64,000 nt of DNA, taken from positions 1-64,000 of the forward strand of contig NZ_JBFEFH010000033.1 of NCBI RefSeq assembly GCF_040717455.1, given 5' to 3'. Shown here one piece after another: positions 43,617 to 52,306 of the stretch. The position numbers and the translations under genes were made by a program. Below the pieces are notes generated by a model that ran no database searches, had not been told where the DNA came from, and saw only the letters and a program-made list of their open reading frames with translations. This DNA is from Tautonia sp040717455. GTDB taxonomy: Bacteria > Planctomycetota > Planctomycetia > Isosphaerales > Isosphaeraceae. How positions within the stretch are numbered: position 1 is the first letter of the stretch; the number at the start of each line of letters is the position of its first letter.

Positions 43617-44792
43617 ATGCCCGAGTCTGACACGCAGCCCTCGCTTGCCTCGACCTCGATCGCGACCGACGTCGAGTTCCCCCCGTTCGAGCCGCACCCG
43701 ATGTTCCGGGGGGGGCACGCCCAGACCCTCCTCGGCTTCCTGGCCAAGGGGAAGCCGATCGCCCTGCCGACGGTCGAGCGGACGGATCTGCTGCTCGACG
43801 ACGGCGACCGCCTGGTTTTGCTCGAGAGCGCCCCGGGGACTTGCCCGGCCGACCGGCCGATCGTGGTCCTGGTGCACGGGCTGGCCGGGCACGCCGAGAG
43901 CGACTATCAGATCCGCTTCACCGACCGCTTGATGAGGCTCGGGGTGCGGGTCGTGCGGGTCAACCTGCGGAGCGCCGGCTCCGGCCTGGGATTGTCGAAG
44001 GGGATCTACCACGGCGGCCGGAGCGAGGACATCCGGGCCGTGGCCGAGCACCTGGCCCGCCGCTATCCGGAGGCGCCGATCGGCCTGGTCGGGCTTTCGC
44101 TCGGCGGCAATATCGTGTTGAAGCTGGCCGGCGAGGCGGCCGATCGCCCGGTCCCGAACCTCGATTGCGTGCTGGCGGCCAATCCGCCGATCGACCTGGC
44201 CGTCTGCTGCTCGAACATGAAGCGGTTCCCGCTGTCCCTGTACGACCGGTTTTTCGTCCGGCAGCTGATCGCCGACATCCGTCGCCTGCACACGATGGTC
44301 CCGGATCTGGGGCCGGTCGATCTGGCCAGGGTGCGGTCGATGCTGGAGTTCGACCAGCATTACACGGCCCCCCGGAACGGATTCGCGGGGGCGATGGACT
44401 ACTACCAGAAGGCCAGCGCGGCCCCCTGGATCCCGCGGATTCGGGTGCCCGGGCTGGTGGTCCACGCCCTGGACGACCCGTTTATTCCGGCCGAGCCATT
44501 TTTTTCTGTAAAATTTCCGTGTCAAATCCGCCTGGAACTTGCCTTGAGGGGTGGACACCTCGGATTTGTCAGTCGGCAACGTTGGGAGACCGACCGCCGC
44601 TGGCTCGACGCCCGGTTCGCCGACTGGCTCGCCCGACGCTGGGGACGGCCAGATGACGCGGCCGGGCTGTTGCTGATCCCGCATCAGACTGCCGAGGCCA
44701 GGACGAATCCCTCCAGGATTAAGAACCAGGCCCTCCCATGTCCCGACCGGACCACTCAGCCGACAAACTTTCCGCGGCCATCGAGGTCCTGA
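43617..44792 (+). CDS. YheT-like alpha/beta-fold hydrolase
   Basis: The 391-residue protein matches the YheT/ABHD group. The lead FRGGHAQTLLGF is typical, then VVLVHGLAGHAESDYQ (oxyanion region), the nucleophile elbow GLSLGGN (Ser), the acid Asp in VHALDDPFIP and the His in RGGHLGFV. It is expected to be a carboxylesterase/lipase of unknown substrate. The body ends at about residue 350; the last 40 residues are a low-complexity tail that overlaps the next gene by 55 nt in another frame. A short stretch near 44500-44525 is T/A-rich compared with its surroundings, though the frame stays intact. Confidence 0.87.
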   Translation: MPESDTQPSLASTSIATDVEFPPFEPHPMFRGGHAQTLLGFLAKGKPIALPTVERTDLLLDDGDRLVLLESAPGTCPADRPIVVLVHGLAGHAESDYQIRFTDRLMRLGVRVVRVNLRSAGSGLGLSKGIYHGGRSEDIRAVAEHLARRYPEAPIGLVGLSLGGNIVLKLAGEAADRPVPNLDCVLAANPPIDLAVCCSNMKRFPLSLYDRFFVRQLIADIRRLHTMVPDLGPVDLARVRSMLEFDQHYTAPRNGFAGAMDYYQKASAAPWIPRIRVPGLVVHALDDPFIPAEPFFSVKFPCQIRLELALRGGHLGFVSRQRWETDRRWLDARFADWLARRWGRPDDAAGLLLIPHQTAEARTNPSRIKNQALPCPDRTTQPTNFPRPSRS

Positions 44793-45109
44793 ACCAGGTA
44801 CGCGGGTCGATGCTCGACCAGATGGCGGACCAGGTTTTGACCATGGCCGACGACTTTGCCGATGGCGGCTTCCAGGTCAGCGAGTTCCTGGAGATGCACG
44901 GCTCCCGACTGCACTTCCTCTGCCTGATGATCAGCCAGTTCGAGATGCTCCGGGAGACCCGGATCTCGGAACAGAAGGCACGGGCCAAGGCCTCGGAGCG
45001 GCAGAAGGCGTCCGAACGCCGCCCGAAACGGCGCGAGGAACCCCTGGTGAATCCCGGGGCCGATGAACCACCGCCGGCACCAGCCGAGGAACGCGGGACC
45101 GACAAGTGA
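44738..45109 (+). CDS. small helical protein of unknown function
   Basis: The 123-residue protein has an N-terminal amphipathic helical region (SAAIEVLNQVRGSMLDQMADQVL, DGGFQVSEFLEMHGSRLHFLCLMISQFEML pieces), then a Lys/Arg/Glu/Ala-rich helix (about 72-100) and a Pro/Glu-rich tail. No family is recognised. The start ATG at 44738 lies inside the end of the YheT-like gene, so coupling by overlap is likely. The absence of strong upstream ribosome-binding sequence fits reinitiation. It converges on the MFS gene. Confidence 0.6.
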   Translation: MSRPDHSADKLSAAIEVLNQVRGSMLDQMADQVLTMADDFADGGFQVSEFLEMHGSRLHFLCLMISQFEMLRETRISEQKARAKASERQKASERRPKRREEPLVNPGADEPPPAPAEERGTDK

Positions 45110-45152
45110 AAAACGGTCCCTCTTGAAAACTCGAAGCGAGCCGGGAGGCGGC

Positions 45153-46415
45153 TCAATGCGAGGAGCCCAGGGGTTCCGAGGGGACCCCTTGATCGGGGCG
45201 AGTGACGGGGGAAGTCTCAGGGAGGGGATGACTTCTCCGGGCCGCTCGCTTCGCCAGGCCAACCCAGGCGATCAGCAAGACGGCGTTGACCGCGAAGGGC
45301 ACGAGGAAGACGACGGCCGTGTCTCCCGACTGCCCGACCACGGCCCCGGCCAGCAGATTGCCCAGCAGGGCGCCGAGGCCCGCAGTGATGACCGTATGGA
45401 GCCCCTGCGCCCCGGCCCGACGGTGCGGGGGGGCCTGACCGTCGAGGAACATCTGCCCGGCGATCGTGAAGCAGGCGATCCCGATCCCGTGCAGGGGGAT
45501 GCCAATTAAAGCCACCCAGAGGGGCGGGTCGATCGCCAGGGAGCCGTACCGGATCACCCAGGCGGCGATGCCGAGGGCGAGGGTCCCCCGGTCGCCGAAG
45601 CGCCGGAGCATCCAGGGCAGGGCCCAGAGGGCGGCGATCTCGGGCAACTGGCCCAGGGTCATCGCCGGGGCGATCCAGCGGCGCGGCAGGCCGATGCTCT
45701 CCAGGTAGGGCGGCTGGACCTGGAACATGTAGGGCAAGGTGAGCGTGACCCCGAAGGCGGTGAGGAAATAGAGCCCGACGATCGGCCTGCGGAGCAGGAT
45801 CCGGGCGTCGGCCGCGGCCTCGGCCCATCCCCACCCCGATCCGGACGAGGCGAGCGGGGGCGTCCGGGGGAGCCGGAGGCAGAACAGGGCCAGCACCGCG
45901 GCCAGCACGGCCCCGACGGCGAAGCCCTCGGAAGCCCCCCGAGGCCCGTCGTCCGAGCCGGTCAGGGCCATCGCCTGGGCCACGATCCAGCCGGCGACCA
46001 TCCAGCCGATCGTCCCCCAGAGACGGACGCCGCCGAACTGCGCCCGGGGGCGTTCGAGGTTGCGCAGGGCGATCGTGTTGCTGAGGCTCGACGCCGGCGC
46101 GACGATCGCCCAGTAGATCAGGAAGAGGGCGAAGATCGGCCAGGCGCCTCCGATCCAGCCCGAGGCCATGACCCCGAGCAGGACCGCGGCCAGGGCGTAG
46201 ATGCAGGCCATCAGGCGATCGGCCGCGACCCGACGGTCGGCCAGTTGCCCCGCCCCGAGCGGCGCGGCCAGGCTCCCCAGGGCGAAGGTGGCGAAGATCC
46301 ACCCCCGGGCCTCCCCGGAAATGCCGAGATCTTTCAAATGGACGGCCAGTAACGGGTACCATGCCCCCTGAACGGCATAGAGCAAGCCCATCATGATTGC
46401 CAGTTGCCCGCGCAC
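45153..46415 (-). CDS. MFS transporter, NupG/nucleoside-symporter-like
   Basis: The 420-residue protein has 12 predicted membrane helices. The N-terminal block LLYAVQGAWYPLLAVHLKDLGISG and the loop GAGQLADRRVAADRLMA resemble the nucleoside:H+ symporter branch (NupG, XapB) and the LacY-like MFS_1 group. A typical MFS loop D-R is present between helices 2 and 3. It probably imports a nucleoside or sugar with protons. The start is GTG 46415, with a strong AAAGGAG site 7 nt upstream. It is divergent from the radical SAM gene (232 nt between starts). Confidence 0.87.
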   Translation of the reverse strand: MRGQLAIMMGLLYAVQGAWYPLLAVHLKDLGISGEARGWIFATFALGSLAAPLGAGQLADRRVAADRLMACIYALAAVLLGVMASGWIGGAWPIFALFLIYWAIVAPASSLSNTIALRNLERPRAQFGGVRLWGTIGWMVAGWIVAQAMALTGSDDGPRGASEGFAVGAVLAAVLALFCLRLPRTPPLASSGSGWGWAEAAADARILLRRPIVGLYFLTAFGVTLTLPYMFQVQPPYLESIGLPRRWIAPAMTLGQLPEIAALWALPWMLRRFGDRGTLALGIAAWVIRYGSLAIDPPLWVALIGIPLHGIGIACFTIAGQMFLDGQAPPHRRAGAQGLHTVITAGLGALLGNLLAGAVVGQSGDTAVVFLVPFAVNAVLLIAWVGLAKRAARRSHPLPETSPVTRPDQGVPSEPLGSSH

Positions 46416-46647
46416 GGTGTCTCCTTTGCCCGAGTTCGATCCCTCCGATCACCGCAATGATAGGAGGGGCGTGAAGGCCCATCCTGGCCTCCGCTTTGCA
46501 TGATTCAGGGAGTTTAACCGCTTTCGACCGCCCGATCCCGAGCGCCAGGGCGCAGCATCCTTTCGGGGGGCCGCCTATGATGGAGCGTCTTCGCCGCCGG
46601 CCTCGCGGGCCGTCGTCCCCGGAATCCGCACCGCTTCTGGAGGGCCA

Positions 46648-48246
46648 ATGGCCGACATCGTCCTGATCAATCCGAAGTTCGAGATCTCGTACTGGGGTCT
46701 GGAGCATGCCTTGCCCTTGATGGGCAAGAAGGCCAACCTCCCGGTCGCCGCCCTGCCCTTGCTCGCCGCCCTGACCCCGGAGGAACACACGGTCACGCTG
46801 ATCGACGAGAACGTCGAGCCGATCGACTACGAGCGCTGCGCCCGGGCCGACCTGGTGGGCGTGACCGGCATGAGCGTGCAGCGGTTCCGGATGATCGAGA
46901 TCCTGAAGGAGCTGAAGGCCCGCAACTGCTTCACGGTCGTCGGCGGCCCTTACGTCACGGTCCAGGAAGATTACTTCGACGGGCTCGCGGATGCCATCTT
47001 CATCGGCGAGGCCGAGCAGACCTGGCCGCAGTTCCTCCGCGAGTGGGCCCAGGGGCTGCACCAGTACCGCTACGAGCAAGTCGAGAAGTCGGACATGACG
47101 GCCGTGCCGACGCCGCGGTTCGACCTGATGAAGTCGAAGCATTACGCCTTCGGCTCGGTCCAGTTCTCGCGCGGCTGCCCGTTCCAGTGCGAGTTCTGCG
47201 ACATCATCGTGACCTTCGGCCGCCGCCCTCGGATCAAGACCGCCGAGCAGGTGGTCGCCGAGCTGGACGCCGTCCGCCGTGAGGGTCTGAAGATCGTCTT
47301 CGTGGTCGATGACAACCTGATCGGCAACAAGCGGGCGATCAAGCCGATCCTCCGGGCCGTCGTCGACTGGCAGCGGGCGAACGCCTACCCCCTGACCTTC
47401 TTCACCGAGGCCTCGCTCGACCTGGCCGACGACCCCGAGCTGATGGAGCTGATGGTCGAGGCCAATATCCTCTTCGTCTTCGTCGGCATCGAGACGCCCA
47501 ACGAGGAGGCACTCAAGGAGACGAAGAAGCTCCAGAACCTCCGCAAGGGGGGGACGATCATCGAGAAGGTCCACCGCATCCAGGACGCAGGCATGGGGGT
47601 CTGGTGCGGCATGATCATGGGGTTCGACAACGACGATTCGACGATCTTCGAGGCGCAGCGCAAGTTCCTGCACGAGGCCCGGATCACGACCTCGATGACC
47701 GGCATGCTGCACGCGATCCCGAAGACGCCGCTCTACGACCGCCTGCAAGCCGAAGGGCGCCTCGACCCCGACGACCGGCCGGCGTACGGCACGAACGTCA
47801 TCCCCTTGAAGCTGTCGAGGCAGGAATTGCTCGACGGCTACATCCGGGTCATGAACGAGCTGTACGAGCCCGACGCCTACTTCGAGCGGATGGAAGACCT
47901 GTACATCCGGGGCAATCTCCAGCTCGGGCAGGGGCGTGTCCGTTGGTGGCGCAAGCACCGCCTGAGACAACTGGCGACCGAGACGATGTGGCTCGGCCAG
48001 TCGATCGGTATGTTCGCCTTGCTGATGATCTCGGTCCGCGATGCGAAGCTCCGCCGCGAGTACCGCCGCCGGCTCTGGCGGTACCTGAAGCACCGGCAGA
48101 ACCCCGGCATGGCCCTGGTGTACTTGCTGCACATCGCCATGCACTTCCACGCCTACACCCTGGCCCGATCGCTCCGAGAGGCGACCAGCAAGACGCGGAC
48201 CCGGGGCGCGACCGAGCGGGAGCCGGTGCTCATCAACTCTTTCTGA
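46648..48246 (+). CDS. B12-binding-type radical SAM enzyme with DUF4070-like C-terminus
   Basis: The protein has 532 residues. The N-terminal domain (about 1-140) has the fold of cobalamin-binding radical SAM enzymes (VLINPKFEISYWG, LIDENVEPIDY, GVTGMSVQRFRMIEILKELK, VVGGPYVTVQEDYF) but lacks the DxHxxG base-off histidine motif, as is usual in this class. The radical SAM domain carries C177-x3-C181-x2-C184 in SRGCPFQCEFCDI for the [4Fe-4S] cluster. The C-terminal region (about 390-530) resembles DUF4070, shared with the hopanoid methylase HpnP. It probably methylates or rearranges a lipid or other carbon skeleton; no other hopanoid gene is here. A TATGAT (46576-46581) lies 66 nt upstream of the start. 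Confidence 0.9.
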   Translation: MADIVLINPKFEISYWGLEHALPLMGKKANLPVAALPLLAALTPEEHTVTLIDENVEPIDYERCARADLVGVTGMSVQRFRMIEILKELKARNCFTVVGGPYVTVQEDYFDGLADAIFIGEAEQTWPQFLREWAQGLHQYRYEQVEKSDMTAVPTPRFDLMKSKHYAFGSVQFSRGCPFQCEFCDIIVTFGRRPRIKTAEQVVAELDAVRREGLKIVFVVDDNLIGNKRAIKPILRAVVDWQRANAYPLTFFTEASLDLADDPELMELMVEANILFVFVGIETPNEEALKETKKLQNLRKGGTIIEKVHRIQDAGMGVWCGMIMGFDNDDSTIFEAQRKFLHEARITTSMTGMLHAIPKTPLYDRLQAEGRLDPDDRPAYGTNVIPLKLSRQELLDGYIRVMNELYEPDAYFERMEDLYIRGNLQLGQGRVRWWRKHRLRQLATETMWLGQSIGMFALLMISVRDAKLRREYRRRLWRYLKHRQNPGMALVYLLHIAMHFHAYTLARSLREATSKTRTRGATEREPVLINSF

Positions 48247-48275
48247 GCCTGGTCGCCGACGAGTCTCGGCACATA

Positions 48276-48315
48276 GGGGGAGCCGATCGGGAGGGCCGGA
48301 TCGGCCCCCCTTTTG
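48276..48315 (+). terminator. Rho-independent-type terminator after the radical SAM gene
   Basis: GGGGG-A-GCCGATC (48276-48288) pairs with GATCGGC-CCCCC (48299-48310) with one bulged A and a 10-nt loop, and TTTT plus further T-rich sequence follows directly. It starts 30 nt after the stop codon. Confidence 0.75.
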
Positions 48316-48492
48316 CCGTTTTCTGCGGGGAGTCGGACGAATCGATTGGAGCGGGCCGGGCGATCGTGCCGAAGTTACGACTCAAGGCGTTCCGCGCCTC
48401 GGGGCTTCCCAGCCGGGGGGCCCGGTCGGTTCGTCGGTTCGCTCCGGTCGTGTGCGATCACTCACGGTTGGAGCCGGCACGGAGGGACGCCC

Positions 48493-49263
48493 ATGCTGCG
48501 GCGTTTCCGCGATCGATTGCTTGCCCAGCCTCCCGAGTCCGGCCGTCAGGGTCGCGCCGATCACCGCCGTCGGCCGAGCCTCGAGGGGCTGGAAGGGCGG
48601 CAGCTCCTGTCCACCGTCGCGCCGTCGGCCTCGGCCGCGGTGTCGAGCCCGGATCCGGCGGCGACCGCCGGCCAGTCTGGGGTGCCGGTGGTGGTGCGCT
48701 ACACGTCGCTGCCGCCGCTTCGGGCCTGGGCCGGGCAGGAATTCCAGGGGGTGGTGGCGTCGTTCATCTCCAACTCGCAGTTCGCGTCCGATCGCCTGGT
48801 CGCGACCGTGGACTGGGGCGACGGCCAGGCCAGCCTCGGGGCGGTCGAGCAGAGCCCCTGGGGCGGGTTCAACGTGCGGGGGGCTCATACCTACGCCCCG
48901 AACGTGCAGGGGCCGACCTGGGTGCGGATCGACCTGGTGGATGTCGAGACCGGCCAGTGGGTGACGGGCGTCGAGCAGCGGGCGTTCGTCTCGCGGCCCT
49001 CGCCGAGCCGGGCGGCGCTGTTCGCCTCGGGCGCCCAGGTGCCCGGCGCCCAGTACGAGCACACGGCCCGGGCCCAGCCGGCCCGGCTCCGCTTCGTGGA
49101 ACGTCGCCAGCAATTCCACGACGCGGCCGACCGCTACGCCCAGGGGAACGCCACGGCCGACGACCTCCGCTTCCTCAAGCAGGTCAAGAAGTTCCAGGAT
49201 GAGCAGAACAAGGGCTTCTTCGAGAAGGTCGGGGACAACTTCACCAGCGGCTGGCCCTTCTGA
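48493..49263 (+). CDS. exported protein with the planctomycete LE-x-R-x-LLS N-terminal motif
   Basis: The 256-residue protein has a basic N-terminus followed by RPSLEGLEGRQLLS (about 28-41), the motif that marks many secreted planctomycete proteins, usually very large ones. The middle (about 65-165) contains a PKD/cadherin-like beta-sandwich pattern (LVATVDWGDGQAS, FNVRGAHTYAP, WVRIDLVDVETG; 'DWGDG...HTY' is the PKD-type signature). The C-terminal third is a charged helical segment ending in KFQDEQNKGFFEKVGDNFTSGWPF pieces. The function is unknown; a cell-surface or matrix protein is likely. It is flanked by terminators on both sides, so it forms its own unit. Confidence 0.8.
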   Translation: MLRRFRDRLLAQPPESGRQGRADHRRRPSLEGLEGRQLLSTVAPSASAAVSSPDPAATAGQSGVPVVVRYTSLPPLRAWAGQEFQGVVASFISNSQFASDRLVATVDWGDGQASLGAVEQSPWGGFNVRGAHTYAPNVQGPTWVRIDLVDVETGQWVTGVEQRAFVSRPSPSRAALFASGAQVPGAQYEHTARAQPARLRFVERRQQFHDAADRYAQGNATADDLRFLKQVKKFQDEQNKGFFEKVGDNFTSGWPF

Positions 49264-49292
49264 GCTTCCGCGGTGAAATCGGTCACCGAGCC

Positions 49293-49338
49293 GCCCCGGA
49301 TCGCGTGCTTTGCTTCTGCACACGATCCGGGGCGTTTC
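49293..49338 (+). terminator. strong hairpin terminator after the LE-x-R-x-LLS protein gene
   Basis: GCCCCGGATCGCGTGC (49293-49308) pairs with GCACACGATCCGGGGC (49318-49333) with a single mismatch and a 9-nt loop, followed by GTTTCG. It begins 30 nt after the stop. Confidence 0.7.
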
Positions 49339-49475
49339 GTGTGAGGATCGAGCGACGCTGACGGCCGGCCCGATCCGAGGTCTCGGCGGCTCGACTTGAT
49401 TCCGGAGGCGCGACGGGACAATGATGGGGTTTCCATCGTTCCGGGATCGCCGCGCCGAGAGGTTTCGCCGCCACC

Positions 49476-50477
49476 ATGCCGATTGTCGAGGCCGAAGATC
49501 TGACCAAGACCTACCGGGTCTTCCAGAAGCGCGACGGCCTGGCCGGCGCGGTCCGAGGGTTGTTCCGCCGCGAATACCGCGAGGTGAAGGCGGTCGAGTC
49601 CATCTCGTTCGCCATCGAGCCGGGGGAGATGGTCGCGTTCCTCGGCCCGAACGGGGCGGGGAAGACGACGACCTTGAAGATGCTCTCGGGCCTGATCTAC
49701 CCGTCGGGGGGATCGGCCCGGGTGCTCGGGTTCACGCCGTCGGACCGGGTCGACCTGTTCCGCCGCCAGTTCGCCCTGGTGATGGGGCAGAAGAACCAGC
49801 TCTGGTGGGACTTGCCCGCGGCCGACAGCTTCGACCTGCACCGCGAGATCTACCAGCTCCCGACGGCCGAGTACCGCGAGACGCTCGACGAGCTGACGAC
49901 CCTGCTTGATGTCGCTCGCCTGACGCATCAGCCGGTCCGGGAACTGTCGCTCGGCGAGCGGATGAAGATGGAGCTGATCGCCGCGCTGTTGCATCGCCCG
50001 CGGTTGCTCCTGCTCGACGAGCCGACGATCGGACTCGACGTCGTCGCCCAGGTCACCATCCAGCGCTGTTTGAAGGAGTACCACGCCCGGCGGGGGGTGA
50101 CGATGCTGTTGACCTCGCACTACATGAGGGACGTGGAGGCATTGTGCGATCGGGTGCTGGTGATCAACCACGGCCACCTGATTTATGACGGCGACCTGCC
50201 GGGCCTGTCGAGCCGGTTCGGCCAGACGAAGCTCATCAAGCTCGAATTCGCCGAGGGGGAGGTGCCCTCCGACCTCGCTCGGTTCGGCGAGGTGGACCGC
50301 GACGAGGGGGGGGAGGCCGAGATCCGGGTCGATCGGTCGCGGGTGGCCGAGGTCCTCGGCGCGATCCTCGACCGCTACCGGGTGGCCGACGTGGTGGTGC
50401 AAGACCCGCCGCTCGAACAGGTGATCACCCGGGTCTTCCAGGAAGGGCGGGAAGGGGCAGACCATGACGCCGCCTGA
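49476..50477 (+). CDS. ABC-2-type exporter, ATP-binding subunit
   Basis: The 333-residue ABC ATPase has Walker A GPNGAGKTTTLK, the signature LSLGERMKMEL (LSxGE with a Leu after LS) and Walker B LLLLDEPTIGLD. A lead segment of about 45 residues (TKTYRVFQKRDGLAGAVRGLFRREY pieces) and a C-terminal extension of about 90 residues are typical of the YfiL/NatA-like group. It powers export through the membrane subunit encoded next, whose start overlaps its end by 14 nt. Substrate unknown; the group includes lipid, drug and Na+ exporters. Confidence 0.92.
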   Translation: MPIVEAEDLTKTYRVFQKRDGLAGAVRGLFRREYREVKAVESISFAIEPGEMVAFLGPNGAGKTTTLKMLSGLIYPSGGSARVLGFTPSDRVDLFRRQFALVMGQKNQLWWDLPAADSFDLHREIYQLPTAEYRETLDELTTLLDVARLTHQPVRELSLGERMKMELIAALLHRPRLLLLDEPTIGLDVVAQVTIQRCLKEYHARRGVTMLLTSHYMRDVEALCDRVLVINHGHLIYDGDLPGLSSRFGQTKLIKLEFAEGEVPSDLARFGEVDRDEGGEAEIRVDRSRVAEVLGAILDRYRVADVVVQDPPLEQVITRVFQEGREGADHDAA

Positions 50478-51414
50478 CCGGTCCGCGTCGGAATCGCAGC
50501 CCGTCGCGCTCGACAATCCCGCCGGCGGCACCGGGGCGACTCCCGATCTGGCCGGGATCGGCGGCGGGCCGGTCGCCGCGCCGCACTATGGTTGGGGGCC
50601 GTTGCTCAGGAAGTACGGGAAGATCTATCGCGTCTCGCTCGCCGAGCGGATGACCTATCGCGCCGACTTCTTCATCACGACCTTCTTCCGCTTCCTGCCG
50701 ACCTTGACGACGATCCTGCTCTGGAGCGCGATCTACGACGGCTCCGGCTCCTCGACCCTTGCGGGGTTCTCGTACGAGCAGACGATTGCCTACTTGCTGA
50801 TCGTGAACATCAGCCGGATGTTCTCCAGCATGCCGGGCCTGGCCGGGGGGATCGCCCGGGAGGTCCGCGACGGGACGCTGAAGAAATATTTGATCCAGCC
50901 GCTCGACCTGATCGGCTACCTGCTGTCGTATCGGATGGCGCACAAGTCGGCGTATATTATCGGGTCGGCCCTACCGTACGCGGTGTTGTTCGGCATCTGC
51001 TACACCTTCTTCGTCGGCAACATCCCGACGGACCCGATGATCTGGCTGGCCTATGCGGTGTCGCTGGTCCTCGCCTTCCTGATCGGGTTTTTCTTCGAGG
51101 CGAGCGTGGGGATGGTCGGTTTCTGGTTCCTGGAGATCACGTCGATCCTCTGGGTGGTGATGACCCTGAACTTCTTCATCTCCGGCCAGATGCTGCCGCT
51201 CGACTTCCTGCCCCCCTTCTGGGCGGGGCTGCTCAAGCTGCTCCCCTTCCAGTACATGGCGTATTTCCCGGCCGTGATCTTCCTGGGCAAGATGGAGGGT
51301 GACGAACTGGTCGGCGGGTTGCTGCTCGGGTTGTTCTGGGCCGTCTTCTTCGCGGTGCTCTGCCGGTGGCTGTATTCGAGGGGGTTGAAGCAGTACGGGG
51401 CGTATGGGGGCTGA
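50464..51414 (+). CDS. ABC-2-type exporter, membrane subunit
   Basis: The 316-residue protein has a polar, Pro/Gly-rich N-terminus and about six membrane helices. It contains KYGKIYRVSLAERMTYRADFF, ending in RWLYSRGLKQYGAYGG, the conserved C-terminus of this ABC-2 (DUF990-like) family. Relatives usually occur as two consecutive membrane-subunit genes; here only one follows the ATPase, so it may work as a homodimer or with a subunit encoded elsewhere. The coding overlap with the ATPase gene implies coupled translation. Confidence 0.9.
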   Translation: MTPPDRSASESQPVALDNPAGGTGATPDLAGIGGGPVAAPHYGWGPLLRKYGKIYRVSLAERMTYRADFFITTFFRFLPTLTTILLWSAIYDGSGSSTLAGFSYEQTIAYLLIVNISRMFSSMPGLAGGIAREVRDGTLKKYLIQPLDLIGYLLSYRMAHKSAYIIGSALPYAVLFGICYTFFVGNIPTDPMIWLAYAVSLVLAFLIGFFFEASVGMVGFWFLEITSILWVVMTLNFFISGQMLPLDFLPPFWAGLLKLLPFQYMAYFPAVIFLGKMEGDELVGGLLLGLFWAVFFAVLCRWLYSRGLKQYGAYGG

Positions 51415-51423
51415 GGGCCGGCC

Positions 51424-52230
51424 ATGGCACGGAAGGTGAGGGGGAAAGGCACGGGTGCGAGCGATCCCTGGCAGGAGGTTGGCTTCTTCGGCTTCCCCGG
51501 CCTTGATTACGGGACGACCGACGGCCGGAGGCTCCGGGTCACCGAAACCGGGCGTGTTCTCGCAGAGCTTGCCCTGCGCAACGAGACGAGACTCGTCGAT
51601 CAGAAGCCCAGCGAGGAGGACGAAGAAGCCGGGCTCGGCACGGATATCCTCTCGGCCGACCTGCGAGTGGCCGACGCCGAGGGGCGTCTCTGGCTCGCGA
51701 CCGCCTCGTTCGATGCCGGGGTGTTCGTCTCGCAACTGATCGACGTCGCGCGGAAGGCGACCATCCCCTTCCGAGACGACGCGGCGCGGGGCCGGAAGAA
51801 AACGAAGGGCGGCGGGCCGGCCCCCGTGCTGACCGACGTCCGCTTCTGGAGCGATGACCGTTTCATCCGGCCGATCGTGTTCTACGGCCCGGACGGCGAG
51901 CAGGACGAGCATCGGATCGTCCAACTTCAATTCAAGTACACGCTGCTCTCATTCGACGTGGCCTATCATCGTCCGGCCCCCGAGATCGAGGTGCTCCGGC
52001 ACCTGCTGGAGTTGCGCGTGCGGCTGGACGAGGTCGGAGTCTTCGATTACGAGACGGTCGAGGAGTTCGGCCCCTTGGCCTTCTTCTTCTCCTGGGAGGT
52101 CCTGTTCCAGAACAACCACTGGAGCCGGGATCGGGACGGTCGATGGCGGCACTCGACCCTGCCCCTCCCGCTGGTGTTCCGGAGCGTCGACGGTTCGGGG
52201 ACGCCGCAAGCACAGGTCGTCGTCGCGTAG
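51424..52230 (+). CDS. protein of unknown function after the ABC exporter
   Basis: The 268-residue soluble protein lacks a signal peptide or membrane helix. It is acidic and rich in beta-strand patterns (FGFPGLDYGTTDGRRLRVTETG, RLWLATASFDAGVF, RFIRPIVFYGPDGEQD, LSFDVAYHRP), with a short basic insert near 118-130 (RGRKKTKGG). No family is recognised. It begins 10 nt after the permease stop and is probably in the same operon, but nothing shows a transport role. Confidence 0.65.
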   Translation: MARKVRGKGTGASDPWQEVGFFGFPGLDYGTTDGRRLRVTETGRVLAELALRNETRLVDQKPSEEDEEAGLGTDILSADLRVADAEGRLWLATASFDAGVFVSQLIDVARKATIPFRDDAARGRKKTKGGGPAPVLTDVRFWSDDRFIRPIVFYGPDGEQDEHRIVQLQFKYTLLSFDVAYHRPAPEIEVLRHLLELRVRLDEVGVFDYETVEEFGPLAFFFSWEVLFQNNHWSRDRDGRWRHSTLPLPLVFRSVDGSGTPQAQVVVA

Positions 52231-52306
52231 GACTGCCCATCCGGCATCTGTCGCGGCGGGTAGGTTGGTAGACAACTGACGATTGCAAGACACGGGGGAG
52301 CGTTCC

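Noticed and set aside
40725..44684. A 1319-codon minus-strand frame
   Set aside because: It is antisense to rfbA, rfbC, two propeller genes and the hydrolase, all with clear motifs, and the translated product is a low-complexity Arg/Asp/Pro string.
45217..48150. A 977-codon minus-strand frame
   Set aside because: It spans the MFS gene in another frame and the antisense of the radical SAM gene and has no domains.
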